NCBI GenBank assembly: GCA_029721435.1
Contig: CM056587.1
Location: 13,475,167-13,539,166, forward strand
From: Gymnothorax reevesii
Taxonomy: Eukaryota; Chordata; Actinopteri; Anguilliformes; Muraenidae
DNA length: 64,000 bases
Reading direction: 5' to 3'
Part shown: positions 56,521 through 64,000 of the stretch, piece after piece
Position numbering within the stretch: position 1 is the first letter of the stretch
Layout of the letters: the number at the start of each line of letters is the position of its first letter
Program-made: the position numbers and the translations under genes
Notes under the pieces: generated by a model
The model's database searches: none
What the model was told of the DNA's origin: nothing
Seen by the model: the letters and a program-made list of their open reading frames with translations, nothing else

Positions 56521-58164
56521 CACTGGGTTTAAAGTGCTTGAAAGTCTGAAAAAAAGATACTGAAAAAAGACCCATGTCATTTTGTAGGTCTTAGTGAGCA
56601 GATATCAAAAATGCAAAAAAAAAAAAATCTGTTGGGGAATTTTTGGAGAAAATCCACTTTTTCATCGGCACCCAACTTGAAATTTTCAAATTGACATTAA
56701 AGAGTTAAAATACAAGCGCTTTGGTGATTTATTTCTGAAAGTCTCCTCTGCACGGTTTTCGATCAAAAGAATGTGAAAAATAGTAATAGTAGTCCATCTC
56801 CTTTCTTTAACCCTCACGTGGCAAAAATGTTCTATCAAGCTAAATGTAATGCTTAGACATGTGCGCTATTGTACTCTTTGACAGCTTGCTTTAAGCACAA
56901 ACCAAATAGTTTGTTGCTGCTATCCTTTATCTGATGCCTCTCCCAGAATGTTGAGAAGTCAGCGTGAACAGCTTCAAAAGCTTGCTCAGAATATCTAGCC
57001 AATCTACAACCATGGCACTTACAGAACTCACGCAAATGGTCTCTGATGATGTGGAATTTGGGTGTGATCAAGATGCCAAGTTTCGCATAGGCCTCGCAGA
57101 AATCGGAAACACGGTCTTCCCATCTACTGTGTCCACAGCCTCTGTATATTCTGCTAAAACAGAGTCCACACAGCCTAAAAGAGGTGCCCTGCTCTTCTGA
57201 GTGTTTTGGACGCCCTCTTTTGGGCTACCTTGTATCTGCTTGGCCATGAATCCATTGGCTTTCGCCACTTGGCAAATCAAACAGTCACAAAACTGAACTC
57301 TGGGGCTGATCCAACGCTGGCCTTCAAATACCCTTCCAGTTGGTGCAGACAGTTGAATTTTTGGTCAAGATTACCATGCCTCATCTTATAAACCTTTGTT
57401 TTACAAGTGTGACAAAGTGATGTTGGTAAACGGCGGTCATGTACGTCATACTGAGATATTCTGTTATCCTGAATTGTTTGAGGAGGCGAACTTCACCCAC
57501 AATGGAGAAACTCCCTTCACGAAAGCAGAGGAAACAAACTCTTGAGCTTCGCTGTGATCCATAATGGTAGGACGTCAGTCAAGGAAAGGTCTGTCTTCCA
57601 CATGCTCTGGCTTTCATGAATGTAAGGTTATGCAACCTTTAAGCTGCATTAACTCCCAAGTAGGAATAATGATGAAAATGACATGGGCATTACTTCCACT
57701 CCAGCTGAGGTAATGAATGAAAAGGCCTATTATACATGATGTAATCAGCTGCAATTGTTCCTACCACACAAAAGGAGAGTTTTGGACTACTGGACTAAAG
57801 CTGACCAACATTTGGAGCCACATAAGTTATATTCAGGGATTTAATATTTTCATATTTTTGACAATAAATTCAGTTACCATGGTAACCATTTTGTATTTTC
57901 ACCAATCTAACCTTGTGGTATGAAAATATAATAAGTCAAACTATCGAAAAAAACATGATGGCTTGCTATTATTAACCCCTTTCTTAGGATTTTGCAATTC
58001 AAGATGACTGCCACATAAAAAATGGATTTTCTCCTAAAATTCCCACCAGATTTTTAAAAAAATTATTTTTGCATTTTCTTTATCTGTTCACTAAGACCTA
58101 CAAAATGACACAGGTCTTGTTTCAGTATCTTTTTTTCAGCCTTTCAAGCATTTTAAACCCAGTG
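56521..58164 (-). mobile_element. ~1.64-kb DNA transposon with ~150-bp inverted ends
   Basis: The left arm (56521-56680: CACTGGGTTTAAAGTGCTTG, GATACTGAAAAAAGACCCAT, GTAGGTCTTAGTGAGCAGAT, GGAGAAAATCCA) is repeated inverted at about 58010-58164. The interior minus strand carries coding relics: 57068-57280 and, in another frame, 56853-57071 (separate entry). Length and architecture fit a degraded DNA transposon of uncertain superfamily. Confidence 0.72.
56853..57071 (-). pseudogene. Transposon-encoded protein fragment, family uncertain
   Basis: The translation LITPKFHIIRDHLREFCKCH, GCRLARYSEQAFEAVHADFS, TFWERHQIKD resembles the C-terminal K.H...H...FC...G.GL..YSEQ..E..H.DF...W pattern that I know from uncharacterised transposon-linked ORFs in fish and invertebrates. 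Upstream relics on the same strand are in shifted frames (57068-57280). It lies between the long inverted repeats, so it is likely the decayed transposase. I cannot name the superfamily. Confidence 0.5.
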
Positions 58165-58169
58165 TGTGA

Positions 58170-58770
58170 AATGTGTAATCAATACAGTAGTTGGATACTG
58201 TTAAGACATATTCAGAAAATATTTTTCATCATGTAATTAAAGTACCCTACTTACGCCTATACTGGCTACAAATTATGCAATAAATTACAAATGTATGTTG
58301 TTACAACAATATTTATGAAGGACTTAGGCTAAATTTCCCACATTTCAGCCTTGTATGCATGATAATACAACGAGGTGGAAAATTTGCATCTCATGCAACA
58401 AAGTAGATGTATGGACACCCGTCCGTCAGTGTTAAGACATCGCCACATTTTTCTCCACCAGTGTGGCACTGAGAGACGACATTGCAAAGCTTCACCATAA
58501 CAAAGTTGTCACTAGATCTCCACCCATTTACAGACGCCTTTTTCCAAATGATTTTTACATGGCCGTTTACCGACACCAGCTCCCTCAAGTTTTTCAGTGA
58601 CATGGGTAAGAATTTGGGTTTTTGCTAATGTGCTAATGTCAATCTTCCATCTTTGCCACAGGTTGCATCCCTCTAAACAAGAGGTCATTTGGTAGAGCGC
58701 ATACCTCTACCATGCCATCTATCTGTTCTTTTGATCACAGAGTATGTTCCGGATCACATCCAAAATTAAA
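58170..58770. other. Nothing recognised
   Basis: AT-rich sequence with no frame of interest between the 56.5-kb transposon and repeat copy 5. Confidence 0.4.
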
Positions 58771-58774
58771 TCAA

Positions 58775-58860
58775 CTCTTCCTTGGACTACCACCTATCAT
58801 CCTGCCAAATTTCGTAGGCAGACAGACGGACACAGACAGATAAACAAACAGGGGTTAAAA
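58775..58860 (+). repeat. GGAC/GACA-tail dispersed repeat, copy 5
   Basis: TTGGACTACCACCTATCATC, CTGCCAAATTTCGTAGGCAG, then (GACAGACGGACA)n. It is a short, diverged member of the family. Confidence 0.45.
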
Positions 58861-58869
58861 CCTATCCTC

Positions 58870-59985
58870 ATAAGCGGAGTTAAATATGTGAAGGGGGGAA
58901 AAAAAAAAAACAACGGCAACTCTGAGCTGTCGGTCACTCTAATCATGTCTGTTTTTTTTCACGGTGGCATGTAGCAATAGTCTTGTTTTATGAATCACGC
59001 CATTTATCTTTGATCTGGTTACCACCAAATTCATTGAGGACAAACAAGCAAATCAATGGTAATATCTTAATCTTATCGGGTTAATTTATAATAAATGCGG
59101 TTGATAAATACCTGGAAAAATAGCTGACACAGGCCTACGCTCCTCTAAAATAAAAGGACACATATTTACCAAGGAAACTGATGTTTTCTGGAAAACTGAC
59201 TGAGAGACTGGCTGCTTAACAGTGGCACAGCAGGGCCCTGAGGGAGATGAGGATGCAGTCACTTTCCGAAGCTCGAATCACACCGACTAGTATTTAAAAA
59301 CAGAGTCCTGTAGTTTTCTCTTCCCGAACGCTGCAGAGCGAATCTCATTACTATCACCAGTACCCTGATCTTCAGTGCTGAAAGGCTACATCCCATTTTC
59401 CATTTTCTAAAACAGAAACCTAGTTTGCCTTCCTCCCACAGCGATGGTTCAAAGAGAGCTACATAGTATACAGATACAGTGGTTATAAAAATACGTTTCC
59501 CATAAAAACTATGGATGGATTTTTGATGAGATCCTTTCTCATGTCAGGTAAATGCGTACCATGTTCTGTGACAGAAATAGACTGAAGTGAAGTGGAAGTC
59601 ACCCTCATTGGCTGAGAGATGGTAGTACACATAGGCTTGGGAGCACAGCGCAATACCCAGTGTGCCTGATGGTAATCTCTGCATGGCTTCCATTAGCAGG
59701 CCAGCATGTGGGTTTATAGGTCCTGTGTGCTCAACAAGAATTATGCACTGGACTGCTATCTCAGTGCGAACATACAAACACAAACACATGCACGCACACA
59801 CACTCTTACACCCACAAACGTAATAGTTAAGGACTGCCCAATGCAGTGGAACTCGTAGCTATGTTTAATTATGAAGGTAAGAGTGTTATCACATGCAAAG
59901 TGTGACATGAACCCACAAAACTGGGACTAAACAGCTGTGCAGCTTCATGGAAGCCACTTGTTAAGGAGGTAAATCAGGAAAAATG
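58870..59985. other. Nothing recognised
   Basis: A CA-rich patch near 59770-59815 explains the Cys-rich minus frame there. No gene signal. Confidence 0.4.
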
Positions 59986-59989
59986 ACTT

Positions 59990-60190
59990 TAGTTTGCTTG
60001 AGAACATTATGATTGACTGCGGTGCGATGGAAAAAGGTCATGTGGTCTACGGAGTACAGATTTTCCCTATTCCAGAGTGATGGGCTCATCAGGGTAAGAA
60101 AGGAAGTCCATGAAGCGATGCACCCGCCATGCATGGTGCTCACTGTACACGCCTCTGTAGGCAGTGTTATGATCTGGGGTTGCTTCAATT
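59990..60190 (+). pseudogene. Tc1 transposase core fragment
   Basis: The plus frame from about 60013 reads VRWKKVMWSTEYRFSLFQSD, GLIRVRKEVHEAMHPPC, VGSVMIWGCFNSS, the W.KV.WSDE..F.LF...GR..V.R...E...P.C and GG.S.MIWGCF blocks of Tc1 transposase. The catalytic DE of WSDESRF is altered to STE. Similarity ends after GCF, where unrelated DNA follows. Confidence 0.8.
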
Positions 60191-60354
60191 CGAGCAATCA
60201 TCAATACCTCCCCCCCAAAAAAATAGCCAGATCTAACTTTTTTGCCAAATTTTCTAGCACTTCCAAGACTACTATACTCCGGCGCGCAGCTTGCTAGCGC
60301 TTAGGTCTATTGCATGCGTATAATAACATTGTACGATAGCAGTCGGATCATCTA

Positions 60355-60566
60355 CACCAGCACTTTTCAAACCTCTCCTGGAGTTCCACTTTTCCTGCAT
60401 GTTTTAGAGCTCTGCCTGCTTCAGCACAGGTGAGTCAAATGATTAGCTCGTTACCGGTGTAGATGCTTGATAATGAGCGAATCATTAGAATCATCTGTGC
60501 TTGCGGGGAGAGATCTAAAACATGCGCAAGAGGTGGTACTCCAGGAGAGGTTTGAGAAGCAGTGAT
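60355..60566. mobile_element. Hairpin MITE ('tttcaaacctctcctggag' family)
   Basis: The left arm CACTTTTCAAACCTCTCCTG, GAGTTCCAC...CATGTTTTAGAGCTCT is repeated inverted in the right arm (AGATCTAAAACATGCGC...TACTCCAGGAGAGGTTTGAGAAGCAGTG). The loop is near 60460. hAT-type non-autonomous element by architecture. Confidence 0.75.
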
Positions 60567-60569
60567 CTA

Positions 60570-61735
60570 CGTCATCTGTTGACGGCATCGCCAAAAATTA
60601 TATCAATCATCTGAATATCGCCACGGAAGTCCCTTCTCGAAACATTGAGAAAATTACCATTCCCCAGCTGAAAGCTTCCTGATACGGCTTCAACGCACAG
60701 TAGCCTATTATACGGCCAAGTACCCGTAGCGACGCACACTAAAGTAACTTTCTACGGCACCGCAAGACCGGAAGAGAGTCAGCCAAGAACTATCCCATAA
60801 AGCATCGGAAAGGGGGCACCGCTGCAACATCAGGGCATTTTTTTTCTGTTGACGATTGCTCAAATTGGTCAGGTCTGGAATCAGCAATATTACGCAGCAA
60901 TAAAATGAAGTTCACAGACTATACACAGTATGCTGTGAGGTACTCTGTGTTCTGACACCTTTCCGTCACAGCTTGGGTGGCCCTGGCCCTCTTGCCTGTT
61001 AACCGGTTGTCCTTCCTCAGACGACTTTTGGTAAGTACTGACCACTGAATGCCAGGAACACTACACAAGAACTGCCATTTTAGAGACGCTCTGACCCCGT
61101 TGTCCAATCAGAACAGTTTTGCTCAATTCACTGTTGCCCAGATCCTTACGCTTGCCAATTGTTCCAGTTTTCAACACATCTCCCACAAGAACGCACTACT
61201 CACTTGCAGCTTAATATATCCCATCCCTTGAGAGGCGTCATTTTAACGAACCAGATGTTCAATGTAATTCACTTTCCCAACGGCATGTCAATGCACGTCA
61301 GCTTATAATGCCCCTATGTCAGCCCATATGCCAGACAAATGCCAACAGGTTTTACTCAGAGCTGGATCGTCTCCCTGGCACACCTCTCTCACGGGTAAAT
61401 CCTGTTTCTCGCACTGCCTCTCTGCTCCCCTCAGCGAGATAAGGCATTTAGCATTTGCTTACTGACAATGAAATTCAGCAGTAACTCAAGCTGGGAGGAG
61501 TCCCTTATAATTATCAGGGCCTTAAAGTAAATTGGAGGAACTGTCTATGTTTAGCCTCATTTACGATTCCACACGCATGAGTCCCCACTGGGAAAGGCTG
61601 AGAAATTGCAAAGTTGCAAAGCAGGAAAAAGATAGCGCTATCAGCATGGCCAAGCTTGTCTGTACAGAGTCACTCTGAAGCAAACAATGGTGGAAAAATA
61701 CTAAAGCGCAAAACTGTAGTCAGCAGGGAGGCTAT
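60570..61735. other. Nothing recognised
   Basis: No host exon or repeat that I can match. The short minus frame at 60919-61107 has no known domain. Confidence 0.4.
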
Positions 61736-61739
61736 AGAA

Positions 61740-62115
61740 CTGCCCTATACTTAGGAACAGCTCATCGCAGTCAAGAGAAACAGCCAGACACTGAACCTAC
61801 AGCACTGTGACTTTTACCTAAGATTGCAGTCAAAGAAAAAGTCTGACACTGAGAGCATAGCTCTGCATTTTATGCCGCAGATCACAGTTAGAGATACTAC
61901 CTGACCCTGAGATCATTGATCATCCTTATACTCCAGATCTCAGCTAGAAAAACAGCCTGAAACTGCTCCTCATACTTGAGTTCACAAAAAAATAGCCAAA
62001 CACTCTGTAGCACTGCTACTAACACTCCAGTTCACAGTTAAAAAAAAAAAAAAACAGGCGGACACCAACACCAAGGCAAAACTCATTATACCTGAGGTGA
62101 CAGTTATGGAAACAG
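61740..62115 (+). repeat. Minisatellite, ~42-65-bp diverged unit ('cagttagagaaacagcctgacactgag')
   Basis: About seven units marked by CAG(T/C)(T/C)A.AGAAA.AG.C.GACACTGA and ending ...CATACT(C/T)(C/G)AG(A/T)T. An A15 run sits at 62040-62054. Confidence 0.7.
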
Positions 62116-62119
62116 ACTT

Positions 62120-63215
62120 AAACAATGTGACGACTTCTCACAGCAAAACTGCTCCTGAGTAGGAAATTAGTCAGGGAGATGGTGAATGATGAACTAACAA
62201 GGTGTCCAAACTTAAAAATTAATCTGCTTAAAAATGTATAAACAATAGGCACGTCAGTAATAAGGAAAGCTAATTAGTAAATAAAACTCTCAAGCAATGG
62301 CAATATTTATAGTAAAAATCCCTTGATTTTTCCTTAAAATTTTAATATCATTTCCTCTCACATGATTACCAAAATTCTCAACATCAAACTGTCGCAAGAA
62401 GTTAACCATAACAGAAATTAAGATTTTAAGCAGTCACATTGCACCAGTTCAACAAAATGCTCACACCTAAAAATTGGCTGTCCATCGCCATTACTCAGCG
62501 ATGCTCAGAGAATAGTACATACTTTACGAGCAATACTCGGACTGGGAGTAAAAAATTAATTCTGTAAAGAACGAATCTGTCTAAATGCAGAGTTTAATAT
62601 ATTGTAAACATAGTGAGAGTATTTAGCAGGTACAAATATTTGATTTAAAGGTTGTATTCCCATGAATTACTATATAATCAAAATATAGAGTAAAATTTGG
62701 GAATGTGTGAGATTATGTAAATTACTGACAGAAAGGAGTGGAAAAAAGCCAGATTAGTAGAGCTCTGCCTCAGCTAGAATAATAAGCTGAATTGGGACTT
62801 TGCTCTTTAAAAGCCACCCTATTCGTAAGTCCAGGCAGTCACACAGGGAGGGACACTGACAAGTACAAATGATAGGGAAGTGCGTCTGACAGCCGCAGTC
62901 CTGAACTTCAGAGGACATGCATTAGTCCATGCGTGGGCGTTTGTGAGGATGTACGCATTTGGGGAGCAGCCACCATCGCTGACAGCCTAGGAGACAGGGG
63001 TGATACGGCCCGCATCCCTCCCTTCCCTGTCGGAGTGTGATAATCTTGCCCATCAGACAAGCAGGAGACGAGCCGACAAAACACTAAGAGCTGCTTAACT
63101 GAAGCGAACCGTGATCACTTCATCGAACACGTGCTACACACTGTTGTACTGACAAAACCGTCCTCTGAGAAACAGTTTACAGCAAAACACACATACAGGC
63201 CAGAGACTAACAGAG
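62120..63215. other. Nothing recognised
   Basis: AT-rich to 62800, then mixed. No frame over 60 codons worth noting and no transposon ends. Confidence 0.4.
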
Positions 63216-63219
63216 TGCA

Positions 63220-64000
63220 GCATTAATGCATTGCCAAACCAGGCAGAACAGTAGTACTGATACTACACTAAACATCGCAGAAAAGTAGTATTCACACATA
63301 GCTAAACAAGGCAGAGTAGTAGTATTGATGCACAGCTAAACCAGGCAGAGCAGAAGTATATTGATTACGCAGCTAAAATAGGCAGAACAGTAGTATTGAT
63401 ACTCAGAGAACCAGGCAGAGCAATAGTATTGACATGAGGTAAACCAGGCAGAGCAATAGTATTGATTCTCTGCTAAATCAGGCAGAGTGCCATTATTGAT
63501 ATACAGCTAAACCAGGGAGAGCGGTAGTATTGCTGCTCAGCTAAACCAGGCAGGGCAGTAGTATTGATGCTCTGCTAAACCAGGCAGAGCAGTAGTATTG
63601 ATACACAGCTAAACCAGGCAAAGTGGTAGTATTGATGCTCCACAAAACCTGGCAGAGCAGTAGTACTGACATACAGCTAAACAAAGCAGAGCAGTATATA
63701 TACCTAAACAAGGCAGATCAGTGGGATTAATATACAGCTAAACCAGGCAGAACTGTATGATACTCAGCTAAACCATGCAAAGCAGAATTGTTAGCTAAAC
63801 CAAGCAGAGCATTGACACAAGATTAAAAAAAGGCAGAGCAGTCGTGTTTATACACTAGTAAACCAGGCGAAGTGGCAGCATTGCTATTCAGCTATAACAG
63901 GCAGAGTAGTAGTATTCAAACGCAGCTAAATCAGGCAGAGCGGTAGTATGGATACTCAGATGAACCAGGAGCAGCAGTAATATTCATACACAGCCAATCC
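63220..64000 (+). repeat. Minisatellite, ~34-bp unit, running off the window
   Basis: Roughly 22 units of GCAGTAGTATTGATACACAG, CTAAACCAGGCAGA with substitutions and small indels. Its right end lies beyond the window. Confidence 0.9.

Overview
The window looks like ray-finned (teleost) fish genomic DNA. It is AT-rich, has very little coding sequence, and is crowded with transposon families typical of fish: a Ty3/gypsy pol with its LTR, a Penelope-like fragment, several Tc1/mariner relics, hAT-like and TTAA-flanked (piggyBac-like) MITEs, a THAP-containing DNA element, tRNA-derived SINEs, and many micro- and minisatellites. I infer the clade from gene structure and repeat content and do not name a species.

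The only host gene I can support is tissue factor pathway inhibitor (tfpi) on the minus strand, about 25.35-45.71 kb. Three complete six-cysteine Kunitz exons lie in the order K1 (45511-45714), K2 (39837-40013) and K3 (26615-26794). A short last exon (26023-26090) encodes a basic C-terminal tail. Between K2 and K3 I find three micro-exons (34566-34598, 33428-33487, 30994-31020) with good splice sites. All internal exons are phase 1-1, so they join in frame into a proline-rich and acidic linker. The signal-peptide exon was not found and probably lies beyond 64000. P1 residues are Lys in K1 and Arg in K2, as in mammals, but Asp in K3.

Layout. 1-1695: 3' end of a gypsy-type element whose pol ends after RNase H directly before the LTR, as in the Gmr1 clade. 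1.7-25 kb: intergenic DNA with a piggyBac-like MITE, a Penelope fragment, CA/TA arrays, a 131-bp duplication, two Tc1 elements, a third Tc1 relic, a 49-bp minisatellite, and a possible minus-strand first exon near 17.6 kb. 25-46 kb: the tfpi body, whose introns hold a minisatellite with an inverted block, a solo LTR containing a THAP element containing a hairpin MITE, an 81-bp higher-order repeat and a 40-bp minisatellite. 46-64 kb: tfpi 5' intron or upstream DNA with tRNA-SINEs, Tc1 fragments, a 1.64-kb transposon with long inverted ends, and three more minisatellites, the last running off the window.

The genes do not form an operon-like unit. The host content is one secreted multi-Kunitz anticoagulant. 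Everything else is mobile or tandem-repeat DNA, often nested, and many insertions can be delimited by target-site duplications readable in the sequence.
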